Under the pieces are notes generated by a model. It searched no databases. It was not told the origin of the DNA and saw only the letters and a program-made list of their open reading frames with translations. A stretch of 64,000 nt of DNA from Clostridia bacterium (GTDB lineage: Bacteria; Bacillota; Clostridia; Oscillospirales; Acutalibacteraceae). Every line of letters begins with the position of its first letter. The first letter of the stretch is position 1. Below are positions 25,345 to 34,630 of this stretch, in pieces. The DNA lies in NCBI GenBank assembly GCA_900755895.1, contig CAAEIG010000241.1:1-64000 (forward strand), in the 5' to 3' direction. The position numbers and the translations under genes are program-made.

Positions 25345-26571
25345 TTACAGGATCGCCTTGTGGAAGACCTTTTTCCCTTTCTTGATGACCAGGCCATCGA
25401 CAAAGGCTTCCTTCGGGAAAACCTTGTTGAAATCGGTGACCTTCTCATCAGCAACCGTTAAGCCGCCCTGCTGAACAAGTCTACGGCCCTCGCCCTTGGA
25501 GGAGACCAAACCCGTCTTGACCAAAAGATCCAAAACAGCAAGTTGACCATCGGTAAAGTCCTCTTCAGACAGCTGTGTGGTGGGCATATTGGCGGTATCT
25601 GCTCCTGCACCAAACAGGGCCCGGGCGCCATCCTGAGCCTTCTGAGCTTCCTCTTCCCCGTGGACCATCTTGGTCAGCTCAAAGGCCAGGATCTCCTTGG
25701 CCTGATTCAGCTGCTGGTCCTTCCAGGTGCTCATCTCGTCAATCTGCTCCAGGGGCAGGAAGGTGAGCATCCGGATACACTTCATCACGTCGGCGTCATC
25801 CACATTCCGCCAGTACTGATAGAACTCAAAGGGACTGGTCTTATTGGGATCCAGCCACACGGCATTGCCGGCAGTCTTGCCCATCTTCTTGCCATTGGAA
25901 TCAGTGAGCAGAGTGATGGTCATGGCATGAGCATCCTTGCCCAACTTCCGGCGAATCAGCTCCGTGCCGCCCAGCATATTGCTCCACTGGTCATCACCAC
26001 CAAACTCCATGTTGCAACCGTAGTGCTGGAACAGGTAGTAGAAGTCGTAGCTCTGCATGATCATGTAGTTGAACTCCAGGAAGGACAATCCCTTCTCCAT
26101 GCGCTGCTTGTAGCACTCGGCCCGGAGCATATTGTTGACACTGAAGCATGCGCCCACTTCTCGCAGAAGATCCACATAGTTCAGATTCAGCAGCCAATCC
26201 GCATTGTTGAGCATCATAGCCTTGCCCTCGCCCTCACCGAACTCGATGAAGCGCTCCATCTGACGCTTAAAGCACTGGGCGTTGTGATCAATGTCCTCCT
26301 TGGTGAGCATCTTGCGCATATCGGTACGACCGGAGGGGTCACCGATCATGGTAGTGCCACCACCGATCAGGGCAATAGGCTTATTTCCCGCCATCTGCAG
26401 ACGCTTCATCAAAGTCAGAGCCATAAAGTGGCCCGCAGTAAGGCTATCGGCGGTGCAGTCAAAGCCAATGTAAAAAACGGCTTTTCCGTTGTTTACAACT
26501 TCCCGAATTTCCTCTTCGTTGGTGACCTGGGCAATCAGTCCACGAGCTTGCAGTTCTTCGTACACTCCCAT
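25345..26571 (-). CDS. tyrS: Tyrosine-tRNA ligase
   Basis: Class I aminoacyl-tRNA synthetase for tyrosine. The HIGH-type motif is TADSLTAGHFM at residues 40-50 and the KMSKS-type motif is KMGKT near 229. A C-terminal S4 RNA-binding domain (FTDGQLAVLDLLVKTGLVSS, EGRRLVQQGGL) completes the 408 residues. An open frame continues upstream to 26688, but that part is the T-box terminator/antiterminator; ATG 26571 has GAAAGGAT 9 nt upstream. Confidence 0.97.
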   Translation of the reverse strand: MGVYEELQARGLIAQVTNEEEIREVVNNGKAVFYIGFDCTADSLTAGHFMALTLMKRLQMAGNKPIALIGGGTTMIGDPSGRTDMRKMLTKEDIDHNAQCFKRQMERFIEFGEGEGKAMMLNNADWLLNLNYVDLLREVGACFSVNNMLRAECYKQRMEKGLSFLEFNYMIMQSYDFYYLFQHYGCNMEFGGDDQWSNMLGGTELIRRKLGKDAHAMTITLLTDSNGKKMGKTAGNAVWLDPNKTSPFEFYQYWRNVDDADVMKCIRMLTFLPLEQIDEMSTWKDQQLNQAKEILAFELTKMVHGEEEAQKAQDGARALFGAGADTANMPTTQLSEEDFTDGQLAVLDLLVKTGLVSSKGEGRRLVQQGGLTVADEKVTDFNKVFPKEAFVDGLVIKKGKKVFHKAIL

Positions 26572-26617
26572 TTGTTTCAATCCTTTCAAAAATAGTTTTT
26601 GAAAATGCTTTGGGAGG

Positions 26618-26893
26618 CAAAAAAGAAAGCCCCCTGCATTTTCACGCAGAGGGCGATAAATCATAAACTTACCGCGGTACCACCTCAATTTATCACGGTC
26701 TCACGATCCGTGACCTTACCGGGCACTTCCATGCCCTGGCGGAGTAACGCCCGCCCAACGGCCATCCCTACTGAATCGCTTTCAGGACAGCAGCTCTGGA
26801 AAGTAACTTCGGATATCGCCGCGCTCCCGCTTTCACCACCCGCGGGTTCTCTTTGCCGCAATCTCGACACCTACTTGGTTCCGTCATCGCTAT
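26618..26893 (-). promoter_or_regulatory. T-box riboswitch controlling tyrS
   Basis: The minus strand shows the T-box sequence GAGGTGGTACCGCGG (26672-26687 region), the antiterminator element pairing with uncharged tRNA. It is followed by a terminator, GCCCTCTGC...GCAGGGGGC plus a T run (26618-26654). A long stem I occupies the 5' half. A UAC triplet near plus 26810 fits a tyrosine specifier, but the exact specifier loop was not folded. It accounts for the 355-nt gap between recN and tyrS. Confidence 0.93.
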
Positions 26894-26901
26894 TGTGTGT
26901 T

Positions 26902-26930
26902 ATTATACGGCGGGAACTTGCCATTGTCAA
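26902..26930 (-). promoter_or_regulatory. Consensus promoter of T-box-tyrS
   Basis: Perfect TTGACA (26925-26930), a 17-bp spacer and perfect TATAAT (26902-26907) on the minus strand. The -35 box overlaps the last codons of recN. Confidence 0.93.
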
Positions 26931-28585
26931 TAGCTTTGCAACATTTCCTCCGCCATTTTCAGCTGGAGATCCGTCACTTGATCCCCACCGATAATCCTGG
27001 CCAGCTCCCTCTTTCGGCCTTCAAAATCCAACTCCTCTACCTGCGTGAAGGTACGGTCACCTTCCACATGCTTTGCAATGAGAAAATGATGATCCGCCAG
27101 AGAGGCAATCTGAGCCAAATGTGTAATGCAAAGAACCTGTCTGTCCCTGGACACCTGTTTGAGTTTTTGTCCCACCTTGTTGGCCGCTGCTCCACTGATA
27201 CCCGTATCCACCTCATCAAAAATCAAGGTGTCCACTTTATCCTTGCCGGAAAGCACTGTCTTGATAGCCAGCATAATCCGAGACAATTCACCTCCGGAAG
27301 CAATCTTTGACATGGGTTTCGGCGGCTCTCCCTTGTTGGCAGAAACCAGAAACTGCAGCTTATCACAGCCCATGTGATAGAGGGGCACCCGCTGGATTTC
27401 CGTTTCGAATTGAATTCCAGGCATATTGAGAAATGCCAGTTCTTCCTTTACCTGACGGATAAACTGTGCCGATACAGCCTTGCGCCGTTTGGAGAGCTCC
27501 TTTGCCAAATCTATGGCCCGTTTCTTCTCCTGCTCATATTGAGCTTCCAGCCGTTCTCGCTCCTCGTCGGAGAATTCAATCTGGTGGAGACGTTCCCGGC
27601 AGTTTTCTAAGAACTCCAAGATTTTCTCTTCGCTGCCTCCGTACTTTAGCCCCAGCTTATAAAGCAGGTCCAACCGTTCTTCAATGGACTCCAACAACTG
27701 CGGATCATATTCCACAGAGGTGCCGTGAAGAATTCCATCCACATCCTCCAACAAATATCCAACCTCTTCCAGCTTGCGGGCAGCCTCTTCCAGCTCCGGC
27801 AGATAGGAGGAGATCCTCCCCGCCTCAGAAGAAGCCTGGGAGATCCCAGCCAACAAGCCCTCGTTCTCCTCATCTCCAGAGAGCAATGCGCGGAGAAGCT
27901 CCAGAGTCCCAGCGATTTTCTCGCTGTTTCGGATCACTTCCCGCTGGGCTTCCAGCTCTTCCTTCTCGCCTTGGTGAACATCCGCCGCTTCAATTTCATC
28001 AATCTGATAATGAAGCAAATCGGACAGCCTAGCCTTCTCCCCTTCATCCGTTTGCAGGGCCTCCAGGGCCTGCTGGGTTTTCCGCAAGGCGCGGTAGGCG
28101 GACTGGTAATCCTCCAACAACGACTCTAGCTCTCCAAAACTGTCCAGGTAAGTGATGTGCACCTCTGGAGAAAGCAGCTCATAGCTCTCATGCTGGCCAT
28201 GGATGGTCACCAGCCGCGGTCCCACCTGTTTGAGCATGGACACCGTAGCCGGTGCGCCATTGAGCTTGCAAGAGGACCGTCCCTCCAACCGGATATCGCG
28301 CTGAATCAAAAGAGAACCGTCCTCCTCCCGAGGAACGGAAAGCTGATCCAGCAAAGCCAGGGTTTCTTGATCCAATCCAGTGAACAGAGCAGAAACACAG
28401 GCACTATTTGTTCCGGAACGCACCAATTCTTTGGAAGTCCGTTCACCCAGAACGGCATGAATGGCGTCAATGATGATGGACTTACCAGCGCCGGTTTCAC
28501 CCGTAAGAGCTGTAAAGCCCTTGTCCAGATCTATGGAAGCCTTTTCGATCACTGCAATATTCTGGATATATAATTCTGACAGCAT
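26927..28585 (-). CDS. recN: DNA repair protein RecN
   Basis: An SMC-like ATPase of double-strand-break repair. Walker A is at residues 29-36 (GETGAGKS), followed by IIIDAIHAVLGERT. The centre is a long coiled coil rich in Glu/Leu/Arg; Walker B (TLIFDEVDTGISG) with the signature SGGELSRIMLA lies near the C-terminus. The 552 residues are family length. It begins 4 nt after argR, the conserved tlyA-nadK-argR-recN order. Confidence 0.97.
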   Translation of the reverse strand: MLSELYIQNIAVIEKASIDLDKGFTALTGETGAGKSIIIDAIHAVLGERTSKELVRSGTNSACVSALFTGLDQETLALLDQLSVPREEDGSLLIQRDIRLEGRSSCKLNGAPATVSMLKQVGPRLVTIHGQHESYELLSPEVHITYLDSFGELESLLEDYQSAYRALRKTQQALEALQTDEGEKARLSDLLHYQIDEIEAADVHQGEKEELEAQREVIRNSEKIAGTLELLRALLSGDEENEGLLAGISQASSEAGRISSYLPELEEAARKLEEVGYLLEDVDGILHGTSVEYDPQLLESIEERLDLLYKLGLKYGGSEEKILEFLENCRERLHQIEFSDEERERLEAQYEQEKKRAIDLAKELSKRRKAVSAQFIRQVKEELAFLNMPGIQFETEIQRVPLYHMGCDKLQFLVSANKGEPPKPMSKIASGGELSRIMLAIKTVLSGKDKVDTLIFDEVDTGISGAAANKVGQKLKQVSRDRQVLCITHLAQIASLADHHFLIAKHVEGDRTFTQVEELDFEGRKRELARIIGGDQVTDLQLKMAEEMLQSY

Positions 28586-28589
28586 ACTC

Positions 28590-29042
28590 TCACCTGTTGA
28601 TCAGCTTCCGAAATTCGTCCTGGGAATTCATAGCATCCACCTCTGTACGGCAGACGATAAAGATGGTATCGTCACCTGCCAGAGTTCCCACAAAACCGGG
28701 CCAGTGCATGGAGTCAAGCGAAGCGCACACTGCCTGTGCCATACCGGTCATGCAGCGAATCACCAACATGTTTTGAGCAGCCTCAACGGTTAGAACTGAG
28801 TCCGCGAAAAGAGAGTAGAATTTCGAGGACATATCGCTGATGTTCTCACTGCCTGTAGAATAGCGGTATTTTCCTGCGCGGGAAAGCGTTTTGACCAGGC
28901 GAAGCTCTTTGATATCCCGGGACACCGTGGCCTGAGTCACGTCAAAACCACTGTCCCGCAGATAGCGAAGCAGCTCGTCCTGCGTATCAATGTCATGTTC
29001 TTTAATCAGCTCCAGAATTTTCGCGTGCCGTCTGGTTTTCAT
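28590..29042 (-). CDS. argR: Arginine repressor
   Basis: A hexameric arginine-dependent regulator of arginine metabolism. The winged-helix N-terminal domain ends in QATVSRDIKELRLVK; the C-terminal oligomerisation/arginine domain has GTLAGDDTIFIVCRT. Length 150 is usual. No arginine genes are nearby; its place between nadK and recN is a conserved location rather than a regulon clue. Confidence 0.96.
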   Translation of the reverse strand: MKTRRHAKILELIKEHDIDTQDELLRYLRDSGFDVTQATVSRDIKELRLVKTLSRAGKYRYSTGSENISDMSSKFYSLFADSVLTVEAAQNMLVIRCMTGMAQAVCASLDSMHWPGFVGTLAGDDTIFIVCRTEVDAMNSQDEFRKLINR

Positions 29043-29100
29043 GGGATGGGACCTTTCCTTTCTGGCCCAGTGGCCGGTTTCTATACAAAAGAGAAAACAG

Positions 29101-29937
29101 TTACTGACGTGTCTCGATAATTTTCTGATTCAAAATATCGTAGAAGTCACGGCTCCCCAACCGGAGAAACCGTGCCGAGCGATGGGACGGTGAAAAACTC
29201 AGCTGATCCCCAGGAGTCACCTCAAGAGGCGTTTCCCCGTCCACAGAGAGATAAAGTTTGCTGATATTCTCTGGGATCTTCACCACCAACCGGGAGGGAT
29301 TCCCGAAAATAATACTCCGGTTGAACAAAGAATGAGGACAGATTGGGGTATACACAAGACAGTCCATGTTGGGCTCAATCACAGGGCCGCCCGCAGAAAG
29401 TGAATAAGCAGTGGACCCCGTAGGTGTGGCCACAATAAAACCATCTGCTCGGTACCGGTAGGATCGCCCACCCAACACCATTTGATAGTCAATAATTTTT
29501 GCCGGTTCTCCGGAGAGAACCGCATCATTTAATGCATAGAACTCATGCAAGTTTCCTTGAGTCAGCAGCTCCACAGAGAGCATCAGACGCCGTTCCTCCC
29601 GATATTCCCCGCGGATCAGATTGGACAACAGGTCAAGTTCCTGACGTTCCACACCAGCGGTAAAGCCCAAGGTTCCGGCATTGACGCCAAGTATGGGTTT
29701 GTCCAAAGAAGCAGCCAGTTTCGCGGTGTGAATGATGGTGCCGTCCCCACCGATGGCAATAAACAGATCACAGGATTTTAAAGACTCCTCCACCCGTTCT
29801 TGATAAACACCGTGAGCTGTGAATAAATCCGTAATCAAAACCGTCTCACAACCACATGCTGTCAAAATGCGCAGCACCTCATCGGTACAGGCCTGAGCTG
29901 ACTCCTTTGTCAGATTGGGCACCACAGCTATCTTCAC
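29101..29937 (-). CDS. nadK: NAD kinase
   Basis: ATP- (or polyphosphate-) dependent phosphorylation of NAD to NADP. The catalytic GGDGTIIH is near residues 63-70; NAGTLGF and the ATPTGSTAYSLSAGGP block follow. I start at GTG 29937 (VKIAVVPNLT), 4-6 nt after AAGGAGGGG; the frame is open to 29979 but the extra part overlaps tlyA. The product is about 278 residues, normal for the family. Confidence 0.96.
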   Translation of the reverse strand: MKIAVVPNLTKESAQACTDEVLRILTACGCETVLITDLFTAHGVYQERVEESLKSCDLFIAIGGDGTIIHTAKLAASLDKPILGVNAGTLGFTAGVERQELDLLSNLIRGEYREERRLMLSVELLTQGNLHEFYALNDAVLSGEPAKIIDYQMVLGGRSYRYRADGFIVATPTGSTAYSLSAGGPVIEPNMDCLVYTPICPHSLFNRSIIFGNPSRLVVKIPENISKLYLSVDGETPLEVTPGDQLSFSPSHRSARFLRLGSRDFYDILNQKIIETRQ

Positions 29938-29975
29938 AGAACCCCTCCTTTTAGACGCGCTAAGGACAAAAAAAG

Positions 29976-30794
29976 TCACTTCCCAGCAGAACGATCTAAC
30001 TCCTCATGGGAAGCTTCCACCACCTGAGAAGCACTGGGGATTCCCTCAGCCAATACCGGAGCCTCTGAACGCTCCAAATAAATCAAATACTCAATGTTGC
30101 CCTCCGGCCCTTTCACAGGCGAATACGTCAGCCCTAGCACAGAGTATCCATTTTCCAGGGCAAAATCCCGGATTTTCTCAATCACTTCCTGATGGACGGT
30201 CCGGTCGCGGACCACTCCTTTTTTGCCAACCTTTTCTTTGCCAGCTTCAAACTGGGGCTTAATCAGGCAGACTGCCTGCCCTCCCTCTCCCAAAAGCTGC
30301 CGAGCAGCTGGAAGAATCATAGTCAAGGAGATGAAGGACACATCCACCGAGAAAAATCCAATTTCCTCCGGGATCTGCTCTCTGGTGAGATACCGGGCAT
30401 TGGTGCGCTCTAAATTCACCACCCGGGAATCTGTGCGAAGACTCCAGGCCAGCTGGCCATAGCCCACATCCACAGCATACACTTTCACGGCCCCATTTTG
30501 CAGCATACAATCCGTAAAGCCACCTGTGGAAGCACCGATATCCATGCAAGTCTTTCCAGCGAGAGTCAATCCAAACTCTTTCATGGCCTTCTCCAGCTTC
30601 AGGCCTCCACGACTGACATACTGCAGGCCCTTTCCACGCACCTCAACCAGAGCCTCCTCCGGAAAGGTGTCGCCGGGTTTATCGGCTTTTTGATTGTCCA
30701 CATATACTTGGCCAGCCATGATTAGAACTTTGGCCTTTTCGCGGCTTTCCGCAAGACCGCGTTCCGTCACCAGGATATCAAGACGTTTTTTCAT
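29976..30794 (-). CDS. tlyA: TlyA family rRNA 2'-O-methyltransferase / hemolysin-like
   Basis: A 272-residue protein with an N-terminal S4 RNA-binding domain (RLDILVTERGLAESREKAK) and an FtsJ-like methyltransferase domain (CMDIGASTGGFTDCML, YAVDVGYGQL). Homologues methylate cytidines in 16S/23S rRNA; some are reported as hemolysins. It is 10 nt after dxs and just before nadK, a conserved arrangement. Confidence 0.95.
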   Translation of the reverse strand: MKKRLDILVTERGLAESREKAKVLIMAGQVYVDNQKADKPGDTFPEEALVEVRGKGLQYVSRGGLKLEKAMKEFGLTLAGKTCMDIGASTGGFTDCMLQNGAVKVYAVDVGYGQLAWSLRTDSRVVNLERTNARYLTREQIPEEIGFFSVDVSFISLTMILPAARQLLGEGGQAVCLIKPQFEAGKEKVGKKGVVRDRTVHQEVIEKIRDFALENGYSVLGLTYSPVKGPEGNIEYLIYLERSEAPVLAEGIPSASQVVEASHEELDRSAGK

Positions 30795-30804
30795 GGTCTC
30801 CTCC

Positions 30805-32667
30805 TCATCTCATTCCCAGGGTATCCTGGACAAACTCCTCAATTTCCTGAGCGTTTAGACCCAATGTCTCCAAGGAACGGAACATGGGGGCATGCTTGAT
30901 AAAAGGGTCCTGGATACCGCGCAAATGGAACTGTCCCTGGAATCCGGCCTCTTCCAACAAAAAGGCAAAATGTTCTCCGATACCGCCCCGCTGAATCCCC
31001 TCTTCCAAAAAGAACACGTGATCACACATAGCTGCTTGTTGCACTGCGTTTTGATCGATGGGGATAATCCGGTTGAGTTTTACCAATTTCACAGAGATCC
31101 CCTTTTGCTGCAAATGCTCCGCGCACTCTGCCGCAAAGGAAAACTCTCTGCCGTAAGTGACCAGGCAGACAGATGCTTGATCCACGCCTATCACTGTAAC
31201 AGGCGCCGCTGTTGCCCGAATTTCTTCTGGGACCGGCAACTCCTTCCCGCGAGGATAACGAATGGCGCATAGGCCTTCTCCCTTTTCCACCAAATAAGCA
31301 AGCTGCACCCGCAGCTCCTGGAACGTGGCCGGAGAATATACAGTCACATTGGGGATGGTCTGAAGAAATGCTGCATCAAACACACCTTGATGGGTCTTTC
31401 CGTCCTCTCCCACAACGCCTGCTCTGTCAATGGCCAAGATTACCTTGGTATTCTGCAGGGACACATCGTGAATCAGTTCATCATACGCCCGCTGAAGGAA
31501 GGTGGAATACACCGCAAACACAGGCAACATCCCACCGGCAGCCAAACCTCCTGCAAAGGTGACAGCGTGTTCTTCCGAGATTCCTACATCAAAAAAGCGA
31601 TCTCGAAACTCCTCACGAAAGCGACTGAGGCCAGTTCCATTTTGCATGGCGGCTGTGATGGCACAGAGCTTCTCATTCTCCCGAGCAAGCTCACAGAGTG
31701 TTTGTCCGAACACGTCGGAAAAGCTCTGGGACTTTTCCCCGGTATCTCCTGTGGTAACATCAAAACCGGAAAGGCCATGATAAATGGAGGGATCCTGTTC
31801 CGCGTACTGATATCCCTTGCCCTTATAGGTGCGCACGTGGATGAGCACTGGTTTGTGGATCAATTTGGCTGTCTCCAAGGTTTCTGCCAGTTCCTTCACA
31901 TTGTGGCCATCAAAGGGACCGTAATAGGCAAAACCCAGATCCTCAAAGATTGTGGTATTGTAGAACAGCCTCTTGACCCCTCGCTTTAATCTCCGCAAGC
32001 CAGAGGCAATGGCGGTTCCCACCACAGGCAGCTTTCGAAGGGTGCGCTCCAAACGGTTTTTGGTGCGGATATATCCCGGTTTCGTGCGAATATAGCTGAG
32101 ATACCGCGCCATGGAACCCACATTCTTTGAAATGGACATGGTGTTGTCATTGAGAATTACAATCAAATTGCGGTGCAGTCTGCCAGCATTGTTCAAGCCT
32201 TCATAGGCCAATCCTCCGGTAAGGGCTCCATCGCCAATGACGGCTACTACATAGCCCTCTTTATCCTGAAGGTAGTTGGCCTCCGATACGCCCAAAGCTG
32301 CTGAGATGGAGGCGCTGCTGTGACCGCTGGTAAACGCATCAAAACGGCTTTCCTCCCTGCAGGGAAACCCTGAGAGTCCACCCTCTTGACGAATGGTGGA
32401 AAACTCAGGATAACGTCCTGTCAACAGTTTATAGGGATAGCTTTGATGGCCCACATCCCAAACAATGGTGTCACGGGGCGGCAAAAATGCCAATCCGATC
32501 GCCACTGCCAACTCTACTACACCTAAATTAGAGGCCAGATGCCCTCCGTTAGAGGAGACGGTCTCAATAATCACATGACGCATCTCCTCGCAAAGGACTT
32601 GGATCTCCTCTTCTCCAAACCCCTTGATATCCTCTGGGATATGGATCTTTTCCAGCAAACTTGCCAT
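30805..32667 (-). CDS. dxs: 1-deoxy-D-xylulose-5-phosphate synthase
   Basis: Thiamine-diphosphate enzyme making DXP from pyruvate and glyceraldehyde 3-phosphate, the first step of the MEP isoprenoid pathway. The ThDP motif GDGALTGGLAYEGLNN starts near residue 142; the transketolase-like centre (IDRAGVVGEDGKTHQG) is intact. The 620 residues are usual. In many Firmicutes xseA, xseB and ispA lie between folD and dxs; here folD is directly upstream with only an 18-nt gap. Confidence 0.97.
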   Translation of the reverse strand: MASLLEKIHIPEDIKGFGEEEIQVLCEEMRHVIIETVSSNGGHLASNLGVVELAVAIGLAFLPPRDTIVWDVGHQSYPYKLLTGRYPEFSTIRQEGGLSGFPCREESRFDAFTSGHSSASISAALGVSEANYLQDKEGYVVAVIGDGALTGGLAYEGLNNAGRLHRNLIVILNDNTMSISKNVGSMARYLSYIRTKPGYIRTKNRLERTLRKLPVVGTAIASGLRRLKRGVKRLFYNTTIFEDLGFAYYGPFDGHNVKELAETLETAKLIHKPVLIHVRTYKGKGYQYAEQDPSIYHGLSGFDVTTGDTGEKSQSFSDVFGQTLCELARENEKLCAITAAMQNGTGLSRFREEFRDRFFDVGISEEHAVTFAGGLAAGGMLPVFAVYSTFLQRAYDELIHDVSLQNTKVILAIDRAGVVGEDGKTHQGVFDAAFLQTIPNVTVYSPATFQELRVQLAYLVEKGEGLCAIRYPRGKELPVPEEIRATAAPVTVIGVDQASVCLVTYGREFSFAAECAEHLQQKGISVKLVKLNRIIPIDQNAVQQAAMCDHVFFLEEGIQRGGIGEHFAFLLEEAGFQGQFHLRGIQDPFIKHAPMFRSLETLGLNAQEIEEFVQDTLGMR

Positions 32668-32685
32668 AGGGACACTCCAGTCAGG

Positions 32686-33540
32686 TCAAAGCAGGCCGTT
32701 CTGCAATTTGGCGGCTGTGACCGTGTTTTTCAGCAGCATAGCAATGGTCATGGGACCAACACCGCCAGGTACTGGGGTGATATAGGACGCCACAGGCTCC
32801 ACCGCGTCGAAGTCCACATCCCCGCAGAGCTTGTTGTTTTCGTCACGGTTCATTCCCACGTCAATGACCACCGCACCCGGCTTCACCATATCCGCTGTGA
32901 CAAAGTGAGCTTTGCCAACCGCAGAGACCAAGATATCTGCCTGGCCAGTGACCTCCGGCAGATTCTTGGTACGGCTGTGACAGACGGTCACCGTGCCATT
33001 TTGATGCAGAAGCAACATGGCCATGGGTTTTCCCACAATGTTGCTTCGTCCGATCACCACACAGCGCTTCCCCTCAACTTCAATCTGGTAGGCCTTCAGC
33101 AATTCCATGATGCCCGCCGGAGTGCAGGGCAAAAAATGATAGTCCCCTATCATGATCTTTCCCACATTATAGGCATGGAAGGCATCCACATCTTTTTTGG
33201 GGTCAATAGCCTCCACCACAGCGCCTTCGTCCAAACCCTTGGGCAGGGGCGACTGCACTAGAATTCCGTGAATATCCTTTTTCTCATTGAGGGTTTCCAC
33301 CAGAGCTAACAACTCTTCCTGGGTGGTAGTTGCCGGCAGTGCGTACTCCTCTGAGTAAATGCCAGTGGCTTGGCAAGCCTTTTTCTTGTTGTTCACGTAA
33401 ATCCGCGAAGCAGGATCATCTCCCACGATTACCACAGCTAGCCCTGGACAAACGCCTTGTTTTTTCAGGACCTCTACCTCTGCGGCCACCTCTTCCTTTA
33501 CCTTTGCGGAAACTGATTTTCCATCAATCCTCATCGCCAT
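32686..33540 (-). CDS. folD: Bifunctional methylene-THF dehydrogenase/methenyl-THF cyclohydrolase
   Basis: Interconverts 5,10-methylene-, methenyl- and 10-formyl-THF. Visible are the catalytic Lys segment YVNNKKKACQATGI, VQSPLPKG, DVDAFHAYNVGK, the NADP motif GRSNIVGKPMAMLL and the C-terminal PVPGGVGPMTIAML. Length 284 is typical. It works with fhs (39687-41363), which supplies 10-formyl-THF from formate. Confidence 0.97.
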   Translation of the reverse strand: MAMRIDGKSVSAKVKEEVAAEVEVLKKQGVCPGLAVVIVGDDPASRIYVNNKKKACQATGIYSEEYALPATTTQEELLALVETLNEKKDIHGILVQSPLPKGLDEGAVVEAIDPKKDVDAFHAYNVGKIMIGDYHFLPCTPAGIMELLKAYQIEVEGKRCVVIGRSNIVGKPMAMLLLHQNGTVTVCHSRTKNLPEVTGQADILVSAVGKAHFVTADMVKPGAVVIDVGMNRDENNKLCGDVDFDAVEPVASYITPVPGGVGPMTIAMLLKNTVTAAKLQNGLL

Positions 33541-33579
33541 ACTCTACTGCTCCCTTTCTCCATCGCTCAGCTCTCTGCC

Positions 33580-34596
33580 TTAATTGGACTCCTTGTCGGC
33601 AGATTCCACTTTGTCAGAATCACTCTGGGAATCTTCTTCCAGCTTCTCCTCCGGTTCCCTACGGAAAATCTCGGCCACCTCTTCTTCGGGCAAATCCCCG
33701 AAAATAGTGCTGGGTGTGTGCTCGGCTTCCTGAGCCGGGACACCTTCAATCAATCCCACAGATTCCATCACATGACGGTCACCACAACCGGTCAAGCTGG
33801 TCTTGTGCCGGAATACCACCAGCAAGATGATACCAAGCAACACGCACACACCGGCAATCACCTGGGACACACGCAGAGCGGTTCCCGGAATAATCAAGCT
33901 ATCTGTACGCAGGCCTTCGATGATAAAGCGGCAGGCGCCATACCAAACAATGTACAGCAAGAAAGTCTGACCGTCATAGCGGCGCAGCTTTCTGGTGAAG
34001 AAGTGCAACAGCACAAATCCCAACGCACACAAAAGGGATTCATAGAGAAAACAGGGGTGGACATTGCCTTCCACTACCAACGCAGTGTTGTCGCTGTGCA
34101 TGCCCCAGGGCAGATCCGTGGCAGAGCCAAAGGCTTCTTGGTTGATAAAATTGCCCCAACGACCTACAGCCTGTCCAATCAGGAAGCCCAGGGAAGCAAT
34201 ATCCAGCACGGCAGTAACCTTCAGCTTGCGGACCTTTGCCATCAAACTTCCAAATACCACTGCACCAATCAGGCCGCCATAAATGGCCAGGCCCCCATCG
34301 TGGATTTGGAAAATCTCCATGGGGTTCTTCAAGTACTTATCCCCAGGATAGAACACCACGTAGAACAATCGTGCAAAAATCACACCTGCAATCAGGCCCA
34401 CAATGACCACGTCAAACAGACGATTGACATCAATGTTCATCTTCTTGCAGCTGACACTGGCATAGGCCAATGCAAGTAAAAAGCCCACTGCAATGATGAT
34501 CCCGTACCAATAAACGTGAAAACTTCCAATCGAAAACGCCACCGTATTCACGGTGAACTCCCAACCCAGTTTCGGGAAAGTGATAACATGCGTCAT
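33580..34596 (-). CDS. lgt: Prolipoprotein diacylglyceryl transferase
   Basis: Integral membrane enzyme adding diacylglycerol to the lipobox Cys of prolipoproteins (the window's cyclophilin lipoprotein is a likely substrate). Several hydrophobic helices, the HDGGLAIYGGLIGA block and the Lgt signature GRWGNFINQEAFG are present. At 338 residues it is longer than the usual 260-290 because of a roughly 70-residue acidic, hydrophilic C-terminal tail (EEEVAEIFRREPEEKLEED, DKVESADKESN). It lies between the M16 peptidases and folD. Confidence 0.95.
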   Translation of the reverse strand: MTHVITFPKLGWEFTVNTVAFSIGSFHVYWYGIIIAVGFLLALAYASVSCKKMNIDVNRLFDVVIVGLIAGVIFARLFYVVFYPGDKYLKNPMEIFQIHDGGLAIYGGLIGAVVFGSLMAKVRKLKVTAVLDIASLGFLIGQAVGRWGNFINQEAFGSATDLPWGMHSDNTALVVEGNVHPCFLYESLLCALGFVLLHFFTRKLRRYDGQTFLLYIVWYGACRFIIEGLRTDSLIIPGTALRVSQVIAGVCVLLGIILLVVFRHKTSLTGCGDRHVMESVGLIEGVPAQEAEHTPSTIFGDLPEEEVAEIFRREPEEKLEEDSQSDSDKVESADKESN

Positions 34597-34630
34597 AAGA
34601 GAGTTTCTCCTTCCGGCACAGAGGCCACTA

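Noticed and set aside
25543..26595. 350-codon plus-strand frame opposite tyrS
   Set aside because: Shadow frame of tyrS rich in His/Leu/Gln; no start signal.
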